Assembly (NCBI RefSeq): GCF_020400585.1 | Contig: NZ_JAINVF010000010.1 | Coordinates: 62,001-126,000 of the forward strand | Length of the DNA stretch: 64,000 nt | Source: Streptomyces sp. NK08204 | GTDB lineage: Bacteria; Actinomycetota; Actinomycetes; Streptomycetales; Streptomycetaceae | Direction: 5' to 3' | Shown here: positions 41,647 to 49,623 of the stretch, one piece after another | Layout: every line of letters begins with the position of its first letter | Position numbering within the stretch: position 1 is the stretch's first letter | Position numbers and translations under genes: made by a program | Notes under the pieces: model-generated | Told to the model about the DNA's origin: nothing | Databases searched by the model: none | The model's input: only the letters and a program-made list of their open reading frames with translations

Positions 41647-43541
41647 CATACGCCGATCTGCTCGACCAGGCGCTGAACGAACCGTCGCAAGCCTTCGCCC
41701 TGCTGCACCGGCCCGGCACCACCGGACCCGGCGTCGTCGAGGTCCTCACGGGCGCGGTGTCGCGGCCCGACACCCTGGCCGACATCCCGCTGCCCCCGGC
41801 ACCGGGTCCCGGCGCCGGGGCCCGCCACGAGGTCCTCGTCGTCGTCCCCTACCGGCAGCTGGCCGAGCGCGACTTCGCCTGCGCCGACGACGGGACGCCG
41901 CTGCTGGCGATGACCGTCACCGGCCAGCAGCAGCTGCCGCTCGACGAGGCGCTGGCACGCATCCCCGACGTACCCACCCCGCTGGTGGGCGGCGGCTTCG
42001 ACGTCGACGACGAGGCGTACGAGGAGGTGGTGCGCCGCATCGTCAAGGAGATGATCGGTACGGGGGAGGGCGCGAACTTCGTCATCAAGCGCACCTTCGT
42101 CGCCGACATCACCGACTACGGGCCGCGCAGCGCCCCCGCGCTGTTCCGCCGGCTCCTGGAAGGAGAGTCCGGTGCCCACTGGACCTTCCTGATCCACACC
42201 GGCACCCGGACCCTCGTCGGTGCCTCGCCCGAGCGGCACGTCAGCCTCCAGGGCGGTACGGCCGTCATGAACCCCATCAGCGGCACGTACCGCTACCCGC
42301 TGTCGGGCCCCACCCTGTCGGGCGTCCTGGAGTTCCTGAGCGACCGCAAGGAGACCGACGAGCTGTACATGGTCCTCGACGAGGAACTCAAGATGATGGC
42401 CCGGATCTGCACCGCGGGCGGCCGGGTCGTGGGCCCCTACCTCAAGGAGATGGCCAGGGTCGCGCACACCGAGTACTTCATCGAGGGGCACACCGACCGC
42501 GACGTGCGCGACATCCTGCGCGAGACCATGTTCGCGCCCACGGTCACCGGCAGCCCGCTGGAGAGCGCCTGCCGCATCATCGCCCAGTACGAGCCGGGTG
42601 GCCGCGGGTACTACAGCGGTGCCGCGGCGCTCATCGGACGGGACGACACGGGCGAGCGCGTCATGGACTCCGCGATCCTCATCCGTACCGCCGACATCGG
42701 CCAGGACGGACGCATCGGCATCGGCGTGGGCGCCACCATTGTGCGGCACTCCGACCCCGCCTCCGAGGCCGCGGAGACCCGCGCCAAGGCGGCCGGGCTC
42801 GTGGCCGCGCTCGGCGGGGACGAGCAGGCGCGCTTCGCCGACCATCCCAGCGTGCGCCAGGCACTGGGGCTGCGCAACGACTCCATCGCCGACTTCTGGC
42901 TCTCCGACGCCGACGGGCGTGCGTCGGCATGGCCGGAACTGGTCGGTCGCAGTGTCCTCGTCGTGGACGCCGAGGACACCTTCACGTCCATGCTCGACCA
43001 GCAACTGCGCTCGCTGGGACTGGACGTGACGGTCCGCCGTTTCGACGAGCCGTACGTCTTCGAGGGGCACGACCTGGTCGTGATGGGGCCGGGGCCGGGT
43101 GATCCCCAGGAGATCGCGCACCCCAAGATGCGCCACCTGCACGCGGCGGTGGACACGCTGCTGCGCGAGCGCCGCCCGTTCCTCGCCGTGTGCCTCAGCC
43201 ACCAGGTCCTCGGCCTCCGCCTCGGCCTGCCGCTGCGCCGCAGGACGGTGCCCAACCAGGGCGTGCAGAAGGAGATCGACCTGTTCGGTGGCACCGAACG
43301 CGTCGGCTTCTACAACACCTTCGCCCTCGTCAGCGAGGCCGACGAGTTCCACGTCGACGGCCTCGGCCCGGTCCGGGTCAGCAGCGATCCGGCCACCGGG
43401 GAGGTCCACGGCCTGCGCGGGCCCGGCTTCGCCTCGATGCAGTTCCACCCGGAGTCCGTGCTCACCCGGGAAGGGCCGCGCATCCTGGGCACCGCCCTGG
43501 CCGGCCTGGTCGTGCCGGACCCGGCCCCCGATCCGACCTGA
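41643..43541 (+). CDS. phzE: PhzE 2-amino-2-deoxyisochorismate synthase
   Basis: 632 residues from ATG 41643, overlapping phzD2. The N-terminal two thirds form a chorismate-binding (MST) domain (NFVIKRTFVADI, LVGASPERHVSL, NPISGTYRYP, DELYMVLDEELKMMARIC). The C-terminal third is a class I glutamine amidotransferase with nucleophile in FLAVCLSHQVLG and the His-Glu pair in MQFHPESVL. It converts chorismate and glutamine to ADIC, the first committed phenazine step. Confidence 0.96.
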   Translation: MTYADLLDQALNEPSQAFALLHRPGTTGPGVVEVLTGAVSRPDTLADIPLPPAPGPGAGARHEVLVVVPYRQLAERDFACADDGTPLLAMTVTGQQQLPLDEALARIPDVPTPLVGGGFDVDDEAYEEVVRRIVKEMIGTGEGANFVIKRTFVADITDYGPRSAPALFRRLLEGESGAHWTFLIHTGTRTLVGASPERHVSLQGGTAVMNPISGTYRYPLSGPTLSGVLEFLSDRKETDELYMVLDEELKMMARICTAGGRVVGPYLKEMARVAHTEYFIEGHTDRDVRDILRETMFAPTVTGSPLESACRIIAQYEPGGRGYYSGAAALIGRDDTGERVMDSAILIRTADIGQDGRIGIGVGATIVRHSDPASEAAETRAKAAGLVAALGGDEQARFADHPSVRQALGLRNDSIADFWLSDADGRASAWPELVGRSVLVVDAEDTFTSMLDQQLRSLGLDVTVRRFDEPYVFEGHDLVVMGPGPGDPQEIAHPKMRHLHAAVDTLLRERRPFLAVCLSHQVLGLRLGLPLRRRTVPNQGVQKEIDLFGGTERVGFYNTFALVSEADEFHVDGLGPVRVSSDPATGEVHGLRGPGFASMQFHPESVLTREGPRILGTALAGLVVPDPAPDPT

Positions 43542-43552
43542 TCCCTGAACCC

Positions 43553-43588
43553 GCCGGGCCGGTGCCTCCCCCGGGGCACCGGCCCGGC
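43553..43588. terminator. Strong hairpin between phzE and phzF
   Basis: GCCGGGCCGGTGCC (43553-43566) and GGCACCGGCCCGGC (43575-43588) form a perfect 14-bp stem with an 8-base loop, followed by TT. It lies 11 bp after the phzE stop and 53 bp before phzF, in what would otherwise be a single operon. It could attenuate transcription or stabilise the upstream mRNA. Confidence 0.7.
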
Positions 43589-43641
43589 TTCTCGCTGCCT
43601 GCCCCGGCCCGGCGGCAGCCCTATGACAAGTGGGAGAACAG

Positions 43642-44478
43642 ATGCACCAGTACGTCGTCGTCGATGCGTTCGCACGGGTGCCGCTCACCGGCAACCCGGT
43701 CGCGGTGTTCTTCGCGAGCGACGATCTGACTTCCGAGCAGATGCAGAGCATCGCCCGGGAGATGAACCTCTCGGAGACCACGTTCGTGCTCGAACCCCAG
43801 CAGGGCGGGGACGCGCACGTGCGGATCTTCACCCCGGTCAACGAACTTCCCTTCGCGGGACATCCGTTGCTCGGCACCGCCATCGCACTGGGCCGGCGCG
43901 TCGACGGTGACCGGCTGCGCATCGAGACCGCCATGGGCGTCATCCCCTTCGAGCTGGAGCGCGTGAACGGCAAGGCCGTCTCGGCCCGCATGCGCCAGCC
44001 GGTGCCCGTCTGGGAACGCTTCGACCGCGTCGACGAACTCCTCGAGGCGCTCGGCCTGAGCGAGTCGACGCTCCCGGTGGAGATCTACCGCAACGGCCCC
44101 CGCCATGTCCTCGTCGGCCTGGAGAGCGTCGAGGCGCTGTCGAAGCTGGATCCCGACCACCGCGCCCTGTCCCGCTTCCTCGACATGGCGGTCAACTGCT
44201 TCGCCGGATCCGGGAGCGCCTGGCGCAACCGCATGTTCTCGCCCGCGTACGGAGTCGTGGAGGACGCCGCCACCGGCTCCGCCGCCGGGCCCATCGCCAT
44301 CCACCTCGCCCGCCACGGCCTGAGCGCGTACGGGCGGCGCATCGAGATCACCCAGGGCGTCGAGATGGGCCGCCCCTCTCCCATGGGCGCACTCGTCCAC
44401 GGGGAGGGCGACCGGGTCGACTCCGTCGAGGTCGCCGGCCATGGCGTCGTCACGCTAGAAGGAGTGCTGCATGTCTGA
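43642..44478 (+). CDS. phzF: PhzF trans-2,3-dihydro-3-hydroxyanthranilate isomerase
   Basis: 278 residues from ATG 43642, after GTGGGAG. An upstream in-frame ATG at 43630 would merely add four residues. The diaminopimelate-epimerase-like fold is clear: Glu45 (MNLSETTFVL) is the catalytic base, with His74 (FAGHPLLGT) and Asp208 (VVEDAATGSAAGP) also at their known positions. It isomerises DHHA to the reactive ketone that PhzA/B condense. Overlaps phzG by 8 bases. Confidence 0.96.
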   Translation: MHQYVVVDAFARVPLTGNPVAVFFASDDLTSEQMQSIAREMNLSETTFVLEPQQGGDAHVRIFTPVNELPFAGHPLLGTAIALGRRVDGDRLRIETAMGVIPFELERVNGKAVSARMRQPVPVWERFDRVDELLEALGLSESTLPVEIYRNGPRHVLVGLESVEALSKLDPDHRALSRFLDMAVNCFAGSGSAWRNRMFSPAYGVVEDAATGSAAGPIAIHLARHGLSAYGRRIEITQGVEMGRPSPMGALVHGEGDRVDSVEVAGHGVVTLEGVLHV

Positions 44479-45172
44479 TCTGTCAACGTCGAACGCCACG
44501 TCCCCGAACGCCGTCGACGGGGGGCGCGGCAGTACCCGGTCCGAGACGCTCACCGGCACCGTCCAGGTGGACTTCCCCGAGTTCTTCGCGCCGCCCTCCG
44601 AGCCGATGGGCCTGCTGGCCTCGTGGCTGGAGAGCAGCGTCGAACGCGGGGTGCGCGAACCGCGCGCCCTGGCACTGGCGACCGCCGACGCCCGGGGCCG
44701 CACTTCCTCCCGCATCGTGGCGGTCAACTCGGTGACGGACGGCGGGATCGTCTTCATCACCCACGTCGACAGTCAGAAGGGCCGGGAACTGGCCGAGAAC
44801 CCGTGGGCCTCCGGCGTCCTGTACTGGCGGGAGACCAGTCAGCAGATCACGCTGGCGGGCCCCACGCGCCTGCTGCCCGAGGCCGACGCCGAGGCCCTGT
44901 GGTCCGCCCGGGCCGTCTTCACCCACGCCATGAGCACCGTCTCCCGGCAGAGCCGGCCGCTGGACGGCCTCGACCACTTCGCAGAGCTGCGCGCCAAGGC
45001 CCTGGAACTGGGCGAGCCGCTACGGCCGTTGCCGCGTCCCGAGACGTTCGTGGCCTACCGGCTGGAGCCCGAGTCCGTGGAGTTCTGGGCCAACGGAACC
45101 GACCGGCTGCACGAACGGCTGCGCTACGACCGGGCCGGCGACGGCTGGCGGATCAGCCGACTCCAGCCGTGA
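44471..45172 (+). CDS. phzG: PhzG FMN-dependent dihydrophenazine oxidase
   Basis: 233 residues. A pyridoxamine-5'-phosphate-oxidase fold: ALALATADARGRTSSRIVAV, FITHVDSQKGRELAENPWAS, YWRETSQQITLAGP and the C-terminal VEFWANGTDRLHERLRY. PhzG carries FMN and oxidises hexahydrophenazine carboxylates toward the tetrahydro level. It has an acidic, Ser/Thr-rich N-terminal extension of about 30 residues. Overlap with phzF implies coupled translation. Confidence 0.93.
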   Translation: MSDLSTSNATSPNAVDGGRGSTRSETLTGTVQVDFPEFFAPPSEPMGLLASWLESSVERGVREPRALALATADARGRTSSRIVAVNSVTDGGIVFITHVDSQKGRELAENPWASGVLYWRETSQQITLAGPTRLLPEADAEALWSARAVFTHAMSTVSRQSRPLDGLDHFAELRAKALELGEPLRPLPRPETFVAYRLEPESVEFWANGTDRLHERLRYDRAGDGWRISRLQP

Positions 45173-45218
45173 CCCCCGCGCGCACCCCCCACCCCCGTTC
45201 GACCTCCCGGGAAGCACC

Positions 45219-45725
45219 ATGACGTCATCCCTGTCACCGCGGACCGACACCTCCGCCGCGGTGTTCACCGACCACCACGACCTGCGGGCCCGCAACCGGA
45301 AGGCCGTGGAGCGGTACCTGGAGACCGGCGCCGAGGCGCGGCTGAGCCGGTACACCCTCTACACCGAGGACGGCACCGCGTCCCTCTTCTACACCGACAT
45401 CGGCCGGCCCATCGTCGTCAAGGGCCGCGAGAAGCTGAAGCGGCACGGCGAGCTGTCCCTCGAGGTGCTGCCCGACTGGCAGTGGTTCGACGTGCACGTC
45501 TACGAGACGCAGGACCCGGCCGTCATCTGGGTCGAGTGCGACGGCGAGGGGACGATCCGGTTCCCCGGCTATCCCGAAGGTCACTACCGCAACCACTTCA
45601 TCCACGGCTTCACGCTCAGCGACGGCCGGATCGCCGCCAGCCGGGAGTACACCAACCCGATCGAGCACATGCGGTCGCTCAGCATCGAGACCCCGCACAT
45701 CAGGCGGGACTGGATCCCCACCTGA
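45219..45725 (+). CDS. phzA: Second PhzA/PhzB-family protein
   Basis: 168 residues. Same fold as phzB but more divergent: AVERYLETGAEARLSRYTLY, TEDGTASLFYTDIGRP, ELSLEVLPDWQWFDVHVYE, HFIHGFTLSDGRIAASREYT. GGLWTTD of phzB is replaced by ASLFYTD. Pseudomonads likewise carry phzA and phzB paralogues, usually adjacent. Here they bracket the cluster at opposite ends. The two may differ in favouring PCA or PDC formation, which is inference. Confidence 0.9.
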   Translation: MTSSLSPRTDTSAAVFTDHHDLRARNRKAVERYLETGAEARLSRYTLYTEDGTASLFYTDIGRPIVVKGREKLKRHGELSLEVLPDWQWFDVHVYETQDPAVIWVECDGEGTIRFPGYPEGHYRNHFIHGFTLSDGRIAASREYTNPIEHMRSLSIETPHIRRDWIPT

Positions 45726-45829
45726 CCCGGGCCGCGGGCGGGGCGGCCGGCACGGCACGCCCTGCCCCACTCCCGGCCCCATGATGACAACGATGTCACA
45801 CAGGGTGCCGCGGTGGGCCGAGATCACGG

Positions 45830-45857
45830 CGGTGCCCGGCGCCTGGCCCGGGCACCG
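45830..45857. terminator. Hairpin closing the phenazine operon
   Basis: CGGTGCCCGG (45830-45839) and CCGGGCACCG (45848-45857): perfect 10-bp arms, 8-base loop. It lies between the convergent phzA and quinone reductase genes and can act in both directions. Confidence 0.6.
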
Positions 45858-45887
45858 GCCCGGGTCGGGCGCCGAGGGGTGCGACGG

Positions 45888-46862
45888 TCACGCGCCCACC
45901 CGCAGCAGCAGCTTGCCGGTGCTGGTCCGGGCGCCCATCAGACGGTGCGCGTCGGCCGCCTCCGCCAGGGTGAACTCGGCGGTCACCGGCAGGGCCACCG
46001 TCCCGTCGACGGCCTTCGTGAAGGCCTGCTCCGACAGCCGGCGCAGCTCGTTCGGGGCGGTCGTCGCCAGGTTCAGGATGGAGAAGCCGGACACGGAGAT
46101 GCCGAGCGGGTACAGCTCCGGCTGGCCCACCGTCCACGGTTCGGCCGAGCTGGCGTTGCCGAAGGAGACCAGACGGCCGAAGGGGGCGAGGGAGGCGAGG
46201 CCGGAGCGCAGGGTGTCGCCGCCGACCGGGTCCAGGACCAGGTCGACGCCCCGGCCGCCGGTCGCCTGCCGTACCGGCTCCTGGAAGGTGCCGACGAACA
46301 CCTCGTCGTAGCCGTGCTCCTTGGCGTAGGCGGCCTTCGCGGCGGAGGACACCACGCCGTACACCGCGCCGGCCCCGGCCGCCCGCGCCAACTGGCCCGC
46401 GACCGTGCCGACTCCGCCCGCCGCGCCCTGCACCAGGACCGACTCGCCGGGCTGGAGCCTGCCGACGGTGTGGACCAGGGCGTAGGCGGTGGGCAGGACC
46501 GTCGGGAGGGTGGCCGCCGTGCGCAGGTCCACCCCGGAGGGCAGCGGGAAGACGGTCGTCGTGTCGGCCACGACCACGTCCGCGTACGCGCCGCCCTCCG
46601 TCAGCGCCGCCACCTCCTGGCCGACGGCGAGGCCCTCGACGCCCGCGCCGACCGCGCGGATCCGCCCGGAGACCTCCAGACCGGGCACGTACGGCAGCGC
46701 CGGCACCCGGTAACCCTCCGAACGGGCCTTGAGATCGGCGAAGTTGACGCCCGTGTAGGCCACGTCGATGCTCACCTGCCCGGGGCCGGGTTCGGGCATC
46801 TGTGCCTCCACCAGCCGCAGCACCTCGGGACCGCCGTACTCCTGGAACCGGACCGCGCGCAT
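45888..46862 (-). CDS. Zinc-free NADPH:quinone oxidoreductase (MDR family)
   Basis: 324 residues. An N-terminal GroES-like domain (MRAVRFQEYGGPEVLRLVEA, DVAYTGVNFADLKARSEGY) and a Rossmann domain with VLVQGAAGGVGTVAGQLARA are typical of quinone oxidoreductase QOR/crotonyl-type MDR enzymes. It reduces quinones or alpha,beta-unsaturated carbonyls with NADPH. Divergent from an ArsR-like repressor across a nested palindrome, which suggests redox or electrophile induction. A collapsed homologue lies at 28543-28668. Confidence 0.9.
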   Translation of the reverse strand: MRAVRFQEYGGPEVLRLVEAQMPEPGPGQVSIDVAYTGVNFADLKARSEGYRVPALPYVPGLEVSGRIRAVGAGVEGLAVGQEVAALTEGGAYADVVVADTTTVFPLPSGVDLRTAATLPTVLPTAYALVHTVGRLQPGESVLVQGAAGGVGTVAGQLARAAGAGAVYGVVSSAAKAAYAKEHGYDEVFVGTFQEPVRQATGGRGVDLVLDPVGGDTLRSGLASLAPFGRLVSFGNASSAEPWTVGQPELYPLGISVSGFSILNLATTAPNELRRLSEQAFTKAVDGTVALPVTAEFTLAEAADAHRLMGARTSTGKLLLRVGA

Positions 46863-46887
46863 GTCGTATCCCCCGCTCGACTCGAAT

Positions 46888-46933
46888 GTTCAATGAAAAG
46901 CGAACACTCACGAGTGTATGGTTTTCATCGAAC
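46888..46933. promoter_or_regulatory. Nested palindromic operator
   Basis: GTTCAATGAAAA (46888-46899) pairs with TTTTCATCGAAC (46922-46933) at 11 of 12 positions. Between them is ACACTC-AC-GAGTGT (46904-46917), a perfect 6-bp dyad. The block fills most of the divergent region between the quinone reductase and ArsR-like genes and is the likely repressor site for both. Confidence 0.65.
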
Positions 46934-46969
46934 ACTCGGCAAGCGACACACGGCAGTGAGGAGGGTCAC

Positions 46970-47305
46970 GTGGCCACCACCGGTCATCGGGCCGCCCCCG
47001 AGCACACCCACCCCGACGACGTGCCCGTCCTCACCGCGCTCGCCGCCCTCGCCGACCCCGTACGCCTCACCCTCGTCAGGGAGCTGGCCGCCTCGGCCGA
47101 CTGGTCCCGCAGCTGCGGCAGCTTCGACGTGCCCGTCGGCAAGGCGGCCCTCAGCCATCACTTCTCGGTCCTGCGGGGCGCCGGTCTGGTGGAACAGCGC
47201 GACGCGGGGCCGAAGAGGGTCAACCGGCTCAGGAAGCCCGAGTTCGACGCCCGCTTCCCGGGGCTGCTCGACCTCGTGCTGCGCGAGACCCCCACGGGCG
47301 ACTGA
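46970..47305 (+). CDS. ArsR-type winged-helix repressor, redox/electrophile candidate
   Basis: 111 residues from GTG 46970, after GAGGAGGG. A frame extension upstream runs through the operator and is rejected. The core ALADPVRLTLVRELAASADW, KAALSHHFSVLRGAGLVEQR and GPKRVNRLRKPEFD is ArsR-like. It has one cysteine (Cys in SRSCGSFDV near the recognition helix) rather than a metal motif, suggesting thiol-based sensing. It should repress the divergent quinone reductase and itself. Confidence 0.82.
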   Translation: MATTGHRAAPEHTHPDDVPVLTALAALADPVRLTLVRELAASADWSRSCGSFDVPVGKAALSHHFSVLRGAGLVEQRDAGPKRVNRLRKPEFDARFPGLLDLVLRETPTGD

Positions 47306-47414
47306 CCCACGGCGATCCGGTCCCGGCGGGAGCCGTGCCCGGCAGCCCCCGTCAGGCCGGCGAGCCCCGCACCCGGGCCTCCCTCAGTGGGCCGACGGAC
47401 CTACGACCTGCGCC

Positions 47415-47431
47415 CATCGGCACCGCCGATG
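47415..47431. promoter_or_regulatory. Dyad upstream of EamA gene
   Basis: CATCGGC-ACC-GCCGATG is a perfect 7-bp inverted repeat, followed by a third partial copy CCATCGGC at about 47435. It lies 68 bp before the EamA start in a 193-bp gap. A regulator site is inferred. Confidence 0.35.
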
Positions 47432-47498
47432 CCCCCATCGGCAGGACGCCCCACTGGCGCGTGGACCGGTACCGGGGTCCGTTCGTAGCGTCGTCGGC

Positions 47499-48458
47499 AT
47501 GACCTCACAGAACACGGGCACGGCCCAGCTGACGACCGCGATGGTGCTCTCCGGCACCCTCGGTGTCTTCGTCATGGAGTCGGGCGCCCCGCCCTTCGAC
47601 GTCGTCTTCTTCCGCGTCCTGTTCGGCGCGCTGGCGCTGGGCGCCTACGTCGTCGCCCGCGGCTGGCTGCGCGACCACGGCTTCACCCCGCGCACGCTCG
47701 CACTGGCCGTCCTCGGCGGGGTGTTCATCGTCTTCAACTGGGTCCTGCTGTTCCAGGCGTACGAGAACACGTCCATCTCGGTGGCCACGGCGGTCTACCA
47801 CACCCAGCCCTTCTACGTGGTCCTGCTCGGCGCGCTGCTCTTCCGTGAGCGGCTCACGGCCGCCGGAGTGGGCTGGATCGCGCTGGCCTTCGCCGGTCTG
47901 GTCCTGGTCTCGGGCGTCACACCGGGCGACTTCACGAGCGGCGGCGGCGCGTACCTGACGGGCATCGGCCAGGCCCTGCTCGCCGCCCTGCTGTACGGGC
48001 TGTCCACACTGGTCACCAAGCGGATCAGCGGTGTCCGCCCGCATCTCGTCGCGCTCGTCCAGGTGCTGGTCGGCATCCCCCTCCTGCTGCCCTTCGCGGA
48101 CTTCGGCGCGATGAGCGGCACGGGGTGGCGCTGGGGCTGGCTGGCCGGGCTCGGCCTGATCCACACCGGGCTGATGTACGTCCTGATGTACGCGGCCTAC
48201 GCCAAGCTTCCCACCTCGAAGATCGCCGTGCTCGCCTTCGTCTACCCGGCGGTCGCGATGGTCATGGACTGGGCGGTGTACGGCCACCACATCGGCCTCG
48301 TCCAGGCGCTCGGCGTCCCGCTGATCGTGACCGCGAGCCTGAAGGTCACCCGTGCCCGGCCTGCTCGGACACCAGCCGCAGTGCCTGCTCCACGAACAGC
48401 TGCGCGTGCGCCGCAAGCCGCTTCCCGGCCCGCCACGCCAGAAGCGTGCGAAGCGTGA
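47499..48458 (+). CDS. EamA/DMT-family transporter
   Basis: 319 residues from ATG 47499. There are nine or ten helices in the EamA duplicated five-helix pattern, with PPFDVVFFRVLFGALALGAY in the first half and ALLYGLSTLVTKRISGVRP in the second. Family members export metabolites or amino acids. The last 35 residues are Ala/Pro-rich and extend 113 bases into the convergent LysR gene's 3' end. The divergence in the tail suggests it is dispensable. Confidence 0.88.
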   Translation: MTSQNTGTAQLTTAMVLSGTLGVFVMESGAPPFDVVFFRVLFGALALGAYVVARGWLRDHGFTPRTLALAVLGGVFIVFNWVLLFQAYENTSISVATAVYHTQPFYVVLLGALLFRERLTAAGVGWIALAFAGLVLVSGVTPGDFTSGGGAYLTGIGQALLAALLYGLSTLVTKRISGVRPHLVALVQVLVGIPLLLPFADFGAMSGTGWRWGWLAGLGLIHTGLMYVLMYAAYAKLPTSKIAVLAFVYPAVAMVMDWAVYGHHIGLVQALGVPLIVTASLKVTRARPARTPAAVPAPRTAARAPQAASRPATPEACEA

Positions 48459-49248
48459 ACGGAGGCTCCCAGCACAGCCGTACCAGAGAACCCTCCGCGA
48501 GTTCGGCGGCGACCGTCACCTCGGGCAGCAGCGAGATGCCCAGGCCGGCCGCCGCCGCGCGTTTGGTGGCCTCGATCGTGCCGAACTCCGTGAAGACGAC
48601 GGGCTCCCCGGCCGCCACGGCCGTCAACTCCCGCTCGAACAGGTCCCGGTAGGCGCAGCCGGGTTCGGTGGCGAGCAGCGACTGCCGGAGCAGGTCGGCG
48701 GTGCCGGTCTCCCGCCCGCCGGCCAGAGGATGCCCGGGCGCCGCGACCAGCGCCAGCGGCTCCGTCGCCAGGACCGCGCACTCCAGCCCCGGGTGCTCGG
48801 TCTCCGCCTCCATCAGGAACCCCAGGTCGTACGAGCCCTGCCGCAGCGACTGCCGGGTCTCGTCACCGATGGTGGTACGCAGGGCCAGCCGCACCTTGGG
48901 GTGGCGGTGGTGGAAGTACTCCAGCAGTGGCGGCAGCCGGTAGGAGGTCAGGGACTCCATCGTGCCGATCGTGAGGGTGCCGGCCGGCTCCTGAGTGCCG
49001 GTGACCGCCGCCCGCGCCTCCTCGGTCAGCTCGATGATCCGACGCGCGTACGGCAGCAGCCGCTCGCCCGCCTCGGTGAGCCGGATCCGGCCGCCGAGCC
49101 GGTCGAACAGCTCGGTGCCCAGCGCGGACTCCAGCGCGCGGATCTGGCCGGTCACGCTGGACTGCGCGTACGACAGCTCGGCCGCGGCCCGGGTGAAGCT
49201 CAGTACCGTGGCGACCTTCTCGAAGGTGACGAGCAGCCGGTGTTCCAT
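48346..49248 (-). CDS. LysR-family transcriptional regulator
   Basis: 300 residues from ATG 49248. HTH: VATVLSFTRAAAELSYAQSS, VTGQIRALESALGTELFDRL. Effector domain: LTIGTMESLTSYRLPPLLEY, RAAAAGLGISLLPEV. It is convergent with the EamA gene and shares 113 bp with it at the 3' ends. It could regulate the exporter, though the genes do not share a promoter. Effector unknown. Confidence 0.9.
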   Translation of the reverse strand: MEHRLLVTFEKVATVLSFTRAAAELSYAQSSVTGQIRALESALGTELFDRLGGRIRLTEAGERLLPYARRIIELTEEARAAVTGTQEPAGTLTIGTMESLTSYRLPPLLEYFHHRHPKVRLALRTTIGDETRQSLRQGSYDLGFLMEAETEHPGLECAVLATEPLALVAAPGHPLAGGRETGTADLLRQSLLATEPGCAYRDLFERELTAVAAGEPVVFTEFGTIEATKRAAAAGLGISLLPEVTVAAELAEGSLVRLCWEPPFTLRTLLAWRAGKRLAAHAQLFVEQALRLVSEQAGHG

Positions 49249-49262
49249 GGGGTGTGCGTCCG

Positions 49263-49547
49263 TCAGTCCTGCCGCGGGTCGTCCTTGCCGAGGGACCGCA
49301 GGAACTCCGGATTGTCGTCCGGGGCGACCCAGGCGGCGCCCGTGGCGCCGTACGCCGGGGTCCGGCGGGCCCTGCCGGTGATCAGCCAGGCGACCGGGCC
49401 GACCAGCACCTCGCCGAAGAGCAGGATGACGATCACCCACACCACCTTGGGCAGATGGCGGACCTCTTCCTCGGGGGTGTTCAGGCAGTCCACGAACGCG
49501 TAGATCCACAGCGCCAGGACCAGCAGGAACGGCAGATATCTCAGCAT
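49263..49547 (-). CDS. Small PLDc_N-type membrane protein
   Basis: 94 residues from ATG 49547. A first helix (LRYLPFLLVLALWIYAFVDCL) and a second (VVWVIVILLFGEVLVGPVAWLI) separated by an acidic NTPEEEVRHLPK turn match the phospholipase D N-terminal (PLDc_N) two-helix domain. No HKD catalytic motif is present. The C-terminus is a soluble tail. It may be in the same transcript as the LysR gene, 14 bp away. Function unknown. Confidence 0.82.
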   Translation of the reverse strand: MLRYLPFLLVLALWIYAFVDCLNTPEEEVRHLPKVVWVIVILLFGEVLVGPVAWLITGRARRTPAYGATGAAWVAPDDNPEFLRSLGKDDPRQD

Positions 49548-49623
49548 CGTTGTGCGCACTCCCCGTGCTGTGAGACGGCCCCGGTGACGGGCCCAGGGTA
49601 ACGGGTGACAGATACTGGGTCGC

